DNA from: an uncultured Lachnospiraceae bacterium
Lineage (GTDB): Bacteria > Bacillota > Clostridia > Lachnospirales > Lachnospiraceae
Direction of reading: 5' to 3'
NCBI GenBank assembly: GCA_947178145.1
Contig: CAMWXE010000004.1
Span: 1 to 64,000 of the forward strand
DNA length: 64,000 bases
The notes under the pieces were generated by a model. It was not told where the DNA came from. It searched no databases and was given only the letters and a program-made list of their open reading frames with translations. The translations under genes were made by a program, and so were the position numbers. Of this stretch, positions 27,371 to 36,296 are shown piece after piece; position 1 is the first letter of the stretch; each line of letters begins with the position of its first letter.

Positions 27371-27378
27371 GCCGATAA
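27371..27378 (+). promoter_or_regulatory. Sigma-28-like -10 element
   Basis: GCCGATAA, the exact -10 of flagellar sigma factor (FliA/SigD) promoters, lies about 32 bp ahead of the 27410 start. The nearest TAAA is 24 bp upstream, too far for the usual spacing of about 15, so a true sigma-28 promoter is uncertain. Confidence 0.35.
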
Positions 27379-27409
27379 TATTAATATATTATCTATGGAG
27401 GGATTCAAT

Positions 27410-28405
27410 ATGACGATTCAATATAGTCCGCGCGATCTGATCGAAAAAATCGCAGGAAACAATTATTCCTATACATATTCCAGTGTCAAAAAAGTAACTG
27501 TGGCCGACGCCAATGTCGAGAAGCTTCAGGATAAAGCAGAAGCCTTCAAGAAAAAGGTAAAGACCTTGAACCGATATACTTCGGGAAGCATCTCAAAGGA
27601 CCTGCTTGCAGACCAAGTAGAGGATCTCGTCAAAACGTATAACGATATGAAGAGCAGCGCAAGCACCGTAACGGATAAAGATGTACAAAAACAGATATCC
27701 AAGCTCGAAAAGTTATTTTCTGACAATGAAAAAAATCTGAAAAAAATTGGCATCACAAATGTCAATGGTAAATATTCCTTTGACAGCGACACTTTCGAGG
27801 ACGCCACAGATAAGGCTGTCAACACTCTTTTTGTCGGGTATGACTCCTTCATTGGCAAGGCCAACAAAATCATGCGCAACATGGAGGAAACTACGGATGA
27901 CGCACAATATGTCGTTTCTGAATATAAGATAAACCATACCCAGACATACAAAGATACCGATATTGCCCAGGCGGCCTCCACAACTCTTGCCGGCCAGGCT
28001 GCATCATCCATAAAAGCCTACAACAGCATTGTTCAGTCAGGCAATGGTATCCCTGCTAATTTTCAGGATTCCATGAAAATACTTCTGACTAATTTTGCAA
28101 AGACGGTATATCGCACAGAAGGCACAACTGACAATGAGACGATAGACAAGCTGAATCAATTATGTCTTGACCACGAGGAAGAACTGGCCAAACTGGGACT
28201 GACCTTTTCCAGCGACAAAAAAAGTATGGAATATCATCCAGAAACTATCGATATGACCTCCAGTGATTTCCAAAATACCCTGAATGATCTGTTCGGTGAA
28301 AATGCCACATTTGGAAATACTGTTTCCGAATATTGTAAGAATATCTTTAATGACATTGTTCAGCCTGATAAGATTGGCGTATCCATTCTTGACCAGCTGG
28401 TATAA
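27410..28405 (+). CDS. Unknown helical protein with internal duplication
   Basis: I do not recognise this 331-residue protein. It has no signal peptide or membrane segment. Two stretches resemble each other: about residues 68-160 and about 196-318. Both follow the same plan: a helical part with TYN or AYN, a KLxxL.....E..L.K.G helix, a beta-like GKYSFDSDTFEDAT or KSMEYHPETIDMT, and a helix ending LF....SF/F.NTV....I. The layout recalls flagellar filament-cap or hook-associated proteins, which is only an impression. GGAGGG selects ATG 27410 over 27395. It is monocistronic with a very strong terminator. Confidence 0.8.
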   Translation: MTIQYSPRDLIEKIAGNNYSYTYSSVKKVTVADANVEKLQDKAEAFKKKVKTLNRYTSGSISKDLLADQVEDLVKTYNDMKSSASTVTDKDVQKQISKLEKLFSDNEKNLKKIGITNVNGKYSFDSDTFEDATDKAVNTLFVGYDSFIGKANKIMRNMEETTDDAQYVVSEYKINHTQTYKDTDIAQAASTTLAGQAASSIKAYNSIVQSGNGIPANFQDSMKILLTNFAKTVYRTEGTTDNETIDKLNQLCLDHEEELAKLGLTFSSDKKSMEYHPETIDMTSSDFQNTLNDLFGENATFGNTVSEYCKNIFNDIVQPDKIGVSILDQLV

Positions 28406-28416
28406 TACATAAATCC

Positions 28417-28471
28417 ACAGACAACACAAAAGCTTTCACATCCCATATGTGAAAGCTTTTGTGTTGTCTGT
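28417..28471. terminator. Long bidirectional terminator
   Basis: Two perfect 25-nt complementary arms (28417-28441 and 28447-28471) surround a 5-nt loop between the converging genes ending at 28405 and 28479. Confidence 0.85.
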
Positions 28472-28478
28472 TTCCGTT

Positions 28479-29753
28479 TCAGTGCCCCAGCATATCTTCA
28501 ATGAAAATCCCATACCCTTTCGTACTATCCTGCACAAGCACATGCGTGACAGCACCCACAAATTTACCGTCTTGTACTATTGGAGCACCTGACATTCCTT
28601 GAACAATACCACCCGTCAAGGACAGCAATTCCGCATCTGTGACTTCCAGCGATATCTGACGGTTTACCGCATCTTTTCCCGGTGTAAGTTTTGTGATCTC
28701 CACATCATAGTATTTTGGATCTCCATCAATCGTACATAAGATCTGAGCCGCTCCCGTAGTCACTTCCTGTTTTAATGCGATGGGCAGCGCCTCCTGTCCC
28801 ACAGTATATTCGCTGAGCAGCTCCGCGTTGGCCACTCCGTAGATTCCCTGGATTGTATTGTCCACAATCACCCCTGACACCTGATCTGGTTTGTACTCAA
28901 TCACTCCTGTCAATTCGCCTGGATTTCCTCGCTCACCGCGCTTGACAGCCACAATCTCTGTGTGATACAGAAGCCCGCTTCCAAGTTTTAGCAGCTCGCC
29001 GGTATCCATATCATTGATACCATGCCCCAATGCACCAAACTGGTTCTGACTGTCTATATATGTCATTGTTCCGATTCCCTGGGCACTGTCCCGAAGCCAC
29101 GCCCCCATCTTATAGACATTGTTTGCATCAAGTTCTGGTTTAATCTTTACCTGAATCAGTTCGTCCTTTCTGGATACCTGAAAAATAATTTCTGCCCCGT
29201 TTCCATTTTCTACATATTCTCTAATCTGTTTCTTGTCGCTGATTCCTACCCCATCCATCGCAGTGAGATAGTCTCCGGCCTGCAGCTTGTACTCAGAAGG
29301 TGCATATTTGTCGCCCCCTGCTCCCTCAAAGCTGCCTGTATCTACCACCAGCACACCCTGTGTTCTGACATAGATACCAATCGGCCTTCCTACCGGCGTC
29401 AAAGTCGTGTTTTCTATGACCTGAATATCGACTTCCTTGAGTGGCACGATGCCAAAAAGTTTCAGCCGCATCTGATAGGAGCTTGTCGTATCTCCAGCTA
29501 CAATCGTAAGCGGCTGATTGAGTGCGAGTACTGTATCGGAATCCGTGCTGAGAACTCCAGATGCCGGAATGCGCAGATTAAACTCTTCGCTTGTTCCCGC
29601 CTTGATACTAATGGTACTCGGAACAGTACTTTGATAATATGCGTAAGTTGCCCAACAGAATAGCCCGATCGCAAACCCTAGCAAAACATATAAAAATAAA
29701 AGATATTTTATTCGTCTGCTCAGCGCAGTATGTTTTATTTTCTCTGTTTTCAT
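28479..29753 (-). CDS. spoIVB: SpoIVB peptidase (sporulation signalling protease)
   Basis: This 424-residue protein has one N-terminal membrane segment (about 14-36). A PDZ domain (about 110-210, VLVVDTGSFEG, LQAGDYLTAMDGV) precedes the S55 peptidase domain with the catalytic His in FGALGHGIND and Ser in GMSGAPIVQDG (usual form GMSGSP). SpoIVB is made in the forespore, crosses into the intermembrane space and triggers pro-sigma-K processing. In clostridia it usually sits between recN and spo0A. Here a pump operon and two other genes separate it from recN, and spo0A does not follow. A -10-like CATATACTA (minus strand, 29802-29810) may be part of a sporulation-type promoter. Confidence 0.93.
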   Translation of the reverse strand: MKTEKIKHTALSRRIKYLLFLYVLLGFAIGLFCWATYAYYQSTVPSTISIKAGTSEEFNLRIPASGVLSTDSDTVLALNQPLTIVAGDTTSSYQMRLKLFGIVPLKEVDIQVIENTTLTPVGRPIGIYVRTQGVLVVDTGSFEGAGGDKYAPSEYKLQAGDYLTAMDGVGISDKKQIREYVENGNGAEIIFQVSRKDELIQVKIKPELDANNVYKMGAWLRDSAQGIGTMTYIDSQNQFGALGHGINDMDTGELLKLGSGLLYHTEIVAVKRGERGNPGELTGVIEYKPDQVSGVIVDNTIQGIYGVANAELLSEYTVGQEALPIALKQEVTTGAAQILCTIDGDPKYYDVEITKLTPGKDAVNRQISLEVTDAELLSLTGGIVQGMSGAPIVQDGKFVGAVTHVLVQDSTKGYGIFIEDMLGH

Positions 29754-29850
29754 CCATTCACTACCTTACTAAGTTAATCATTGCATCCTTTTGACCAATT
29801 GTAGTATATGGATTTTTTTATAAAATAAACGACACTGAAATTTTTTGTTT

Positions 29851-32800
29851 TTACTTATTTTTTGCAGAAAGCCGTTTCTGGCGTTTCATCTTTTTGCGTT
29901 CCTTTGCCTCTTTTCGTCCCTGTTTGCTCATCAGCAGGTAGAAACTTGGCAATAATAACAGAATCAGCAGCGTAGAGGTAATCAGGCCTCCGATGATAAT
30001 AAGCGACATTCCTTTCATCATTGCCGCATTTTCATTTGTCGTAAATATCATTGGTATCATTGACAATATCGTCGTCAATGTCGTCATCAGAATCGGCCGC
30101 AGACGCAGACGTCCACTCTCCATCAGCGCATCATTGAGCGACATGGTCTCCTTTAATTGATTGGTCGTATCGACATACAAAATACCATTATTTACTACAA
30201 TCCCGACCAGCATCAACACGCCCATCAGAGATGTCATATTCAGCGTCGAACCTGAAATAAAGAGCAGGAAGAAGGAGCCAATCAAACTAAATGGGATACT
30301 GAGCATAACCATGAGCGAGAACACCGGTGACTCAAACTGCATTGCCATAACAAGGAAAATCAGAAAAACCGCTGTAAAAATCGCCTTTCCAATTGCCGTG
30401 AACTCCTCCGCAATCATCTCGTTCATCATACTCTGTGTCTGACCGACACCTTCTGGGAACACACCTCTCTGCTCCGCCTCGTTCACTGCATTTACAATAG
30501 CTTCCTGTGCTGTAAATTTAGCCGCCTCCGTTGTGTAGGCTGTAATTGCAACCTGATATTTTCCATCTTCTCTCACAAGGGTGTTCGGCACATCCATATA
30601 TACAGCCTCTGCCACATCACTTACTGTGATCATGCTCCCCATAGGAGTAGCGATCTCAAGATTCAAAAGCTGGTTCATGCTGACATAACTGTCCTCCGGG
30701 TATTCCATTCTCACAGAGTATTCCTCTGTCCCGATCGTCATATCCATGACATCGATACCGCTGCTGGCATTATACATCTCACTTGCCACCTGCACCGCAG
30801 TAAGTCCTACGTTCATACACTTCAACGGATCAATCTGTATCTTTACCTGGGTGGCATCTGACGTCAGATTGCTCGAAGTCTTGATGACACCTGGAATTTC
30901 CATCATGATTGCATCAACCTGTCGCGCGGCAATCTTCAAATCGTCGATGCTGTCACCTGACATGTCAACCTCTGTACTCGACATCACACTCATCATAGAA
31001 GACATTCCGCTCCCCGCTGCCGACACAATAATACTCATATTAGTGCTGTCCATCAACTTCTGATTATATTCATCCACAAGCTGACTGATGCTCTTGTCGC
31101 ATGTGTCCGAAGGAAATCCTGTAATTGTTGCCGTAGAACCGCTGATTGTCAGATTGCAGCCATCGAAATCAGGATCGTCAATAATCATCTGTTCGATAAA
31201 CTGGATATTCTCATCCATCACCTCAAGTCTTGTACCAGATCGCTGCTCTATGGAAATGCTCATGTTGTCAAGCCCCGTGGCTGACATCAATTCCTGATCC
31301 AGTTGTCCGGCAAGCACGAATGCCAGCGCCAAAAGTCCTACTGCCACCAGCATAACTGTCTTTTTCTTCAGCATGATATGATTTAACAGTGTCTTATAGC
31401 CATCGCCTATCTTTCCCACGATTCGGTTCGCCAGTGTATTCTTTTTCTCCTTTGGCCTGTATTTCCAGAAAAAAATCGGAATCAACGTGATCGCCACAAT
31501 CAGCGATGACATCATGGCAAAGATAATCGTAAATCCAAGCTGTGAGAAAAGCTGCCCCGCAAGTCCCTTCATCGTGGCAAGCGGCAGATAGACGACAATT
31601 GTCGTGATCGTTGATGCAGAAACCGAGGATGCCACGACCTTCGTACCAACCATTGCCGCATCCTTGTAATCTGGTCTCTCATCCTTTAACCGGAAACAGC
31701 TTTCCAGCACGACAATCGACGCATCAACCATCATACCGATTGCTATGACAAGCGCTCCCATTGTGACTACATTCAGTGAAAATCCTGCAAAACTCATGAA
31801 TATCAGGGTGGCGAGGAGTGATATTGGCATGGAACTGCCAACGATCAGGCTCGCCTTAAAATCTCCAAAGAAAATAAAGAGAACCAGCATAGAAAACAAT
31901 ACGCCAAGCACAAGTGTCTCTGCTACAGAACTCAGAGAGGATTTAATGCTGTCTGCCGCATCATATGCCACAGAAATCTGTATCGCTGCGTTTTTCGCTG
32001 CCACCCGCTCAATTAAAGATCTTACGTGATTGGAGACATCGACTGTACCCTCGCTTTGAACCTTCGCAATGCCCACACTGATACTGTCCTGACCATTAAA
32101 ACGGCTGATACTGCTGTTAGCCTTAGAAGACATGGACACCGTGGCGATATCGGAAAGTGCAATTGTCGTCCCTCTGCCTGTAATAATTGGTATATTCTGC
32201 AAATCTATCAGGTTCGCAGGCTTTGAGGACGCAGATGCACTGATACTCTGTGCGCCCTGTTCCACACTGCCAATTGGAATCGTAAAATCCGTTGTCGTGA
32301 TGTATGTTCTGACATTCGCCATAGTCACACCATACTGCTGCATCTTGTCACTGTGAAGCTGTATCCTGATATAATCCGCCTCACCTCCTGACACAGTAAT
32401 CTGCGCAACATCCGAAAGCCGCTCCAGCTCTGGGCGAAGCTCATCCTCCACAAACGCAAGCACATCGGTATCTCCTGTCGATGTAACCGACAGAGTCATC
32501 ATGTCCTGCGCATTCATATCCATCTCGATGATAACTGGGTCCTGTGCATCTTCTGGCAGCTGCAGCGACGCGGTATCGATCGCACTTCTGAGATCTGCAT
32601 ATGCTTCATCTGTGTCTATGCCATACTCATAAGAAAACATGACAAACGACACATTCTCTGTCGTCTGTGACGTTACAGAATCTACACCGGAAAGTGTCTT
32701 ACCAGAATCTTCTATAATCTTTGTCACCAGCTCCTCTGTCGTCTCCGGATCCCCGCCCTGATAGATTGTCATTACAAATAACATGGGCATTTCCAAATCC

Positions 32801-32916
32801 GGTGTCAGCTCCATCTTAAAACCAAATACAGAACTGATACCAAAAACAAATAATGCCAACACGATCAACAGTGCTGAAACAGGCCTCTTAAGAGCCAGTT
32901 TGGTCAAAGAACTCAT
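29851..32916 (-). CDS. RND-family efflux permease (AcrB/SwrC type)
   Basis: The 1021-residue length is normal for the family. It has twelve expected membrane segments in the RND pattern (first at 13-32, then two six-helix groups after large extracytoplasmic loops). The fourth membrane segment has a single proton-relay Asp in IGMMVDASIVVLES, as is common in Gram-positive members. The C-terminus is very basic (RKEAKERKKMKRQKR). It is coupled to the adaptor lipoprotein gene 13 bp upstream. It exports drugs, surfactant-like lipids or other amphiphiles using proton energy. No TolC-like partner is expected or seen. Confidence 0.93.
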   Translation of the reverse strand: MSSLTKLALKRPVSALLIVLALFVFGISSVFGFKMELTPDLEMPMLFVMTIYQGGDPETTEELVTKIIEDSGKTLSGVDSVTSQTTENVSFVMFSYEYGIDTDEAYADLRSAIDTASLQLPEDAQDPVIIEMDMNAQDMMTLSVTSTGDTDVLAFVEDELRPELERLSDVAQITVSGGEADYIRIQLHSDKMQQYGVTMANVRTYITTTDFTIPIGSVEQGAQSISASASSKPANLIDLQNIPIITGRGTTIALSDIATVSMSSKANSSISRFNGQDSISVGIAKVQSEGTVDVSNHVRSLIERVAAKNAAIQISVAYDAADSIKSSLSSVAETLVLGVLFSMLVLFIFFGDFKASLIVGSSMPISLLATLIFMSFAGFSLNVVTMGALVIAIGMMVDASIVVLESCFRLKDERPDYKDAAMVGTKVVASSVSASTITTIVVYLPLATMKGLAGQLFSQLGFTIIFAMMSSLIVAITLIPIFFWKYRPKEKKNTLANRIVGKIGDGYKTLLNHIMLKKKTVMLVAVGLLALAFVLAGQLDQELMSATGLDNMSISIEQRSGTRLEVMDENIQFIEQMIIDDPDFDGCNLTISGSTATITGFPSDTCDKSISQLVDEYNQKLMDSTNMSIIVSAAGSGMSSMMSVMSSTEVDMSGDSIDDLKIAARQVDAIMMEIPGVIKTSSNLTSDATQVKIQIDPLKCMNVGLTAVQVASEMYNASSGIDVMDMTIGTEEYSVRMEYPEDSYVSMNQLLNLEIATPMGSMITVSDVAEAVYMDVPNTLVREDGKYQVAITAYTTEAAKFTAQEAIVNAVNEAEQRGVFPEGVGQTQSMMNEMIAEEFTAIGKAIFTAVFLIFLVMAMQFESPVFSLMVMLSIPFSLIGSFFLLFISGSTLNMTSLMGVLMLVGIVVNNGILYVDTTNQLKETMSLNDALMESGRLRLRPILMTTLTTILSMIPMIFTTNENAAMMKGMSLIIIGGLITSTLLILLLLPSFYLLMSKQGRKEAKERKKMKRQKRLSAKNK

Positions 32917-32929
32917 CGCGTATGTCCTC

Positions 32930-34555
32930 CTATTCTTGCGTACTATTCTCTGTGTTTACATTATTTTCACGCGCTGATACCTCCACGCCATCACGCAGCT
33001 GTGCGGACCACGTTGTAATGATCGTATCATCCTTTGTAAGTCCCTCTGTGATCACAATCCTGTCAATGTCATAAAGACCAGTCGTCACTTCTGTCTTTTT
33101 GGCCTTACCATCCACGACGGTATATACATAAGCCTGCGTTCCATCATAGTATACTGAATCATATGGTATGATAATCGCATTCTTTTCATGGTAAGTGTCT
33201 GTTGTGACTGTGGCTTTCGTGCCAGAAAGCAGATTCGCGGTGTCTCCCCTGACAGCCGCCTTGATGCGAAAAAGTCCTGTCGCTGCATCCAATGCGCTTC
33301 CGATCTCTATCACTTCACCGTCATAAAGTTTGTCATCCTTTTCCAGCGTGATCTTCTGCCCTGTTGAAAACGTATTCCGCACATCCTCACTGACATAATA
33401 TGTAGCAACCATCGTATCTTTGTTGGAAATGATAAAGGCCGGATTGCTCGATGCCGCAAAATCGTGTTCTTTGATATTTACACTTTCCACCACGCCGGAA
33501 ATCACAGCTGTAATCGTATACGCCTCAAGATTTTCCTGTGCCTGGTCGATCGAAATCTGCGCCTGTGAAATGCCTGCCTCCGCCTGTGATATTCCAAGTT
33601 CTGCCTGTGAAATACTATTCTGTGATGTCTGCTTCTGCTCCTCCCTGAGCACTCCATTGCTGAGATTCTGGGAAGTTACTGTGCGGCTGTAATTCTCATA
33701 TGTACTATTCATCTGATCCTGGACGTTTTCAATCGTTTCCTCACACTGGTCGATCGCTGCCTTGTACTGCGCAATCTTGGCTTCTACTGTGGCAACCTTC
33801 TGCGCCGCCTCCTGGTATTTAGCCATTTCACGCCCATAATCGGAAAAGCTGAGCAATGTACTGGCATCCATCTTCTCGATCATTTCAATCCCTACGCCCA
33901 GTTCAGAGATATCTGGCGTTTTGGAAAGATTTTCCGCACGCTTCCTAATCTCATCGACATCTTCCTCGAAGTTATATTCCTTTTTCAAGTCCGCAAGTTC
34001 CTCTTCCTCATCCCTGAGGCTGTCCAGCGCTCTCTGGCGCGCATCCATCGCATCCACATAAGCTTCCTGGAGCTGTGTCATGCCGTCTTCTACTTGCGTG
34101 AGTGTCACATCTGAGTTCATATCATTGAGTATTGTTGCCGCCTCACCATATTGCATATCATAGCCAAGCTGTGCGCTCGCCAGGCCCAGTTGTGCGTTCT
34201 CCAGACCAATCTGCGCATTTCGGACAGCAGCCTCCGCATTCCTCATCGTAAACTGCGCGGCTGTGTCATCCAGTATGGCAAGCACATCTCCCTCTGCGAC
34301 AACATCGCCGGCTTCAACGAAAACTTCAAGCACCTCCGCTGTCGTCTTAGGAATCACATACACCGACTCATCGGGATTAATCGTGGCAATATAGTTCGCA
34401 CTGAGCTTCAGCTCTCCCACTTCAGGACTTGCAGTCTCAACGATTGCCACATCATCTGCGGTCTCCTCCACTGTTACATTCCCACATCCCCAAAGGGTCG
34501 ACGCCGACAAAACTGTACATACAAGCAAGGCAATTTTTCTTTGTCTGGTTTTCAT
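32930..34555 (-). CDS. RND pump adaptor lipoprotein (HlyD-like, long coiled coil)
   Basis: This 541-residue adaptor has a lipoprotein signal (SASTLWGCGN, Cys at about 24). A biotinyl-lipoyl-like half (VYVIPKTTAEVLEVFVEAGD) comes next, then a very long coiled-coil section (about residues 90-345, with repeats of the type SQAELGISQAEAGISQAQIS). The second lipoyl half, a beta barrel and the membrane-proximal domain end the protein. Typical adaptors are about 350-400 residues, so the hairpin is long. It lies directly upstream of the RND permease gene with a good promoter at 34641-34669. It should stabilise the pump at the outer face of the membrane. Confidence 0.9.
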   Translation of the reverse strand: MKTRQRKIALLVCTVLSASTLWGCGNVTVEETADDVAIVETASPEVGELKLSANYIATINPDESVYVIPKTTAEVLEVFVEAGDVVAEGDVLAILDDTAAQFTMRNAEAAVRNAQIGLENAQLGLASAQLGYDMQYGEAATILNDMNSDVTLTQVEDGMTQLQEAYVDAMDARQRALDSLRDEEEELADLKKEYNFEEDVDEIRKRAENLSKTPDISELGVGIEMIEKMDASTLLSFSDYGREMAKYQEAAQKVATVEAKIAQYKAAIDQCEETIENVQDQMNSTYENYSRTVTSQNLSNGVLREEQKQTSQNSISQAELGISQAEAGISQAQISIDQAQENLEAYTITAVISGVVESVNIKEHDFAASSNPAFIISNKDTMVATYYVSEDVRNTFSTGQKITLEKDDKLYDGEVIEIGSALDAATGLFRIKAAVRGDTANLLSGTKATVTTDTYHEKNAIIIPYDSVYYDGTQAYVYTVVDGKAKKTEVTTGLYDIDRIVITEGLTKDDTIITTWSAQLRDGVEVSARENNVNTENSTQE

Positions 34556-34640
34556 TTTTCAAACGTTCTCCTTTCCGTTCCAGCGATTTTACTACTTGAT
34601 CTTTCTGTAGTGCTTCCTTTTACAAGATACATTAACTGAC

Positions 34641-34669
34641 ATTTTATCGAATATTGGAGCAAATGAAAA
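34641..34669 (-). promoter_or_regulatory. Promoter of the RND pump operon
   Basis: On the minus strand, TTTTCA (34664-34669) and TAAAAT (34641-34646) are 17 bp apart, about 85 bp ahead of the adaptor start. Confidence 0.5.
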
Positions 34670-34741
34670 GAGATTATGACTTATTTAATCTAAGTTTAAT
34701 TTTTTTATGTTTTTTTTAATAAGCTATTGCTTGCTATTTCT

Positions 34742-34766
34742 ATTTACATTTTATTATAATGTAAAT
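34742..34766. repeat. 9-bp inverted repeat
   Basis: ATTTACATT and AATGTAAAT are perfect inverted copies around TTATTAT, in the 331-bp gap between the pump operon and the divergent secreted-protein gene. It is a candidate operator for either side. Confidence 0.4.
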
Positions 34767-34801
34767 GATACCCTGTCATGCAATGCAGCGTGACCAGCTA
34801 A

Positions 34802-34851
34802 GGAACTGTTCACAATCACGTCAAAGGAACAAGTTATTTGTGGACAGTTCC
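34802..34851. mobile_element. Short MITE-like element with GGAACTGT ends
   Basis: GGAACTGTTCACAA on the left and TTGTGGACAGTTCC on the right are inverted copies with one mismatch, 50 bp end to end. The outer GGAACTGT is shared with the fold-back element at 6562-6721. There is no coding capacity. It lies just ahead of the secreted-protein gene and may influence its expression. Confidence 0.5.
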
Positions 34852-34886
34852 CAACTACTAATTTTTATTGCACAAGGAGAAAATAT

Positions 34887-35585
34887 ATGAAAACAACGTT
34901 TCAAAAACTGATCTGTTCGATATTGGCATGTGCTATGACACTATCCGTAGCTTCCTCTTTCCCGGCCCTGTCCGCCTCTGCCCAGGAAAGCATCGGAAAT
35001 GGTCTGATTCTCTCTACAGACAGCATCCAAATCACAGAGGGTGCCTCCGCGACCTTCACCGCTGTTCTTGGAGAAGGTGCTGACGCCTCCAGACTTGACT
35101 GTATCGTCGCAGATCCAACTGTCGTGACCATCACACCCACCGCATACGCTGCCAATGCCGCAGCTTTCCAAGTGACCTACGGGAATGGCGGATCGACCAT
35201 CGCAGCGGTCTACAGTCTTGACAATCCAGCGGTCGTGGCCTATGTGACGATCAATGCCTCGCCGCTCATCATGGAAATTCCCAGCAGACTCGGAACGAAC
35301 CGCGATAACTACTGTACACTGATCAGCTATGAATTTGTGCCATATGACTTCAAGTATGCCGACTTTAATGACTATAAATCCACATTAAATATCCGCTATC
35401 AGTGCGCTTCATACAAGGACGACGCATTCAGTCGATGGGGCTGTTACGGCTATTTCTATGATGCTGCCGGACATGTGTTATCCAAGGTTCATCTCTACTG
35501 CAGTTCTCTCGCAGAAGGAAGAACTTACCACAGTGAGTTCAATGTCCCTGTGAATGCAGTTCGATTTGCTATAGAGGGCTTTTGA
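34887..35585 (+). CDS. Secreted protein, Ig-like N-terminal part
   Basis: This 232-residue protein has a signal peptide (core about residues 10-28, cleavage near SASAQE). The first mature part (about 40-125) looks like a bacterial Ig-like/BIG2 fold: ILSTDSIQITEGASATFTA, VTITPTAYAANAAAFQVTY, TIAAVYSLDNPAVVAYVTI. The C-terminal half (about 130-232) is aromatic and Cys-containing and is not recognised. AAGGAG precedes ATG 34887. It is exported and probably acts at the surface; no anchor is seen. The function is unknown. Confidence 0.8.
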   Translation: MKTTFQKLICSILACAMTLSVASSFPALSASAQESIGNGLILSTDSIQITEGASATFTAVLGEGADASRLDCIVADPTVVTITPTAYAANAAAFQVTYGNGGSTIAAVYSLDNPAVVAYVTINASPLIMEIPSRLGTNRDNYCTLISYEFVPYDFKYADFNDYKSTLNIRYQCASYKDDAFSRWGCYGYFYDAAGHVLSKVHLYCSSLAEGRTYHSEFNVPVNAVRFAIEGF

Positions 35586-35601
35586 TAATCAAATATGTAT
35601 T

Positions 35602-35632
35602 AAAAGCGCAGACTGTAATAGCCTGCGCTTTT
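35602..35632. terminator. Bidirectional terminator
   Basis: AAAAGCGCAG and CTGCGCTTTT are perfect arms between the converging genes ending at 35585 and 35634. Confidence 0.8.
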
Positions 35633-35633
35633 C

Positions 35634-36215
35634 TTATTGAAGCGATTCGATAATCGAATTGATTAAATTGGTGATTTCCTCCACCGATGTCTCAATATCT
35701 GTATAGATTCCTGCTGACTGGTTTGACAAATCCTGCATACTTTTTGCAACAACTGCAAAACCGACGCCGGCCTCCCCGCTTCTTGCAGCCTCAATGGTAG
35801 CATTGAGCGATAATATGGTCTGTTTCTTAGCGATTCCCTTCAGACGTCCTGTCTTCTCGTTAATCATCTGCACGAGCTGGCCAGACTTCTTAATATCATC
35901 TTTCACAGAATCAAATTTTCCGACATTCCTGTTGCTCAAATCTTCCAGACTTGCAGTCTGGCCAATTACGGTACTGAGCATCTCTGCAGCACGTTTCGCC
36001 TTTCTGTCCGAAGACGCCAGAACGACAACCGAGCCAAGCTTCTCTCCATTCACAACAATGTCAAACGAATCTGTTTCTTCATTCTGAAGATCATGCCCTC
36101 TTGTCAATCGCTCTCCATTCATGTCTACCACAACTGCATCCAGCCCTGCAAACTCCGAAAAAGAATTCTGCAACTCCTGCAATTTCTTTACATCAACATA
36201 ATCTTTTAACACCAT
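35634..36215 (-). CDS. Small soluble MCP-like protein with PocR-like sensor part
   Basis: This 193-residue protein has no membrane segment. Residues about 5-85 look like a shortened PocR-type ligand-binding domain (VKKLQELQNSFSEFAGLDAV, VVDMNGERLTR). Residues about 120-185 contain the tip of a chemoreceptor signalling domain, ILSLNATIEAARSGEAGVGF then AVVAKSMQDLSNQS, the part that contacts CheA and CheW. The flanking helices are far shorter than in normal receptors (about 60 residues against about 250). GGAGG selects ATG 36215. A good promoter lies upstream. It may be a cytosolic input for CheA; cheA itself is 25 kb away at 8703. Confidence 0.8.
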   Translation of the reverse strand: MVLKDYVDVKKLQELQNSFSEFAGLDAVVVDMNGERLTRGHDLQNEETDSFDIVVNGEKLGSVVVLASSDRKAKRAAEMLSTVIGQTASLEDLSNRNVGKFDSVKDDIKKSGQLVQMINEKTGRLKGIAKKQTILSLNATIEAARSGEAGVGFAVVAKSMQDLSNQSAGIYTDIETSVEEITNLINSIIESLQ

Positions 36216-36251
36216 ACACCATCCTCCATTCCTCTTAAACGACATATCTAT

Positions 36252-36280
36252 AGTATAACGATATTTTCAGACAATTTCAA
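36252..36280 (-). promoter_or_regulatory. Promoter of the MCP-like gene
   Basis: On the minus strand, TTGAAA (36275-36280) and TATACT (36252-36257) are 17 bp apart, directly after the recN stop region. Confidence 0.6.
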
Positions 36281-36296
36281 TATTTATTCGCCTTTT

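Noticed and set aside
27347-27378. Complete sigma-28 promoter upstream of the 27410 gene
   Set aside because: The -10 GCCGATAA is exact but the nearest TAAA is 24 bp away instead of about 15, so only the -10-like element is reported.
29022-29663. 213-codon plus-strand frame
   Set aside because: Antisense to spoIVB; Cys- and His-rich as expected for a shadow frame.
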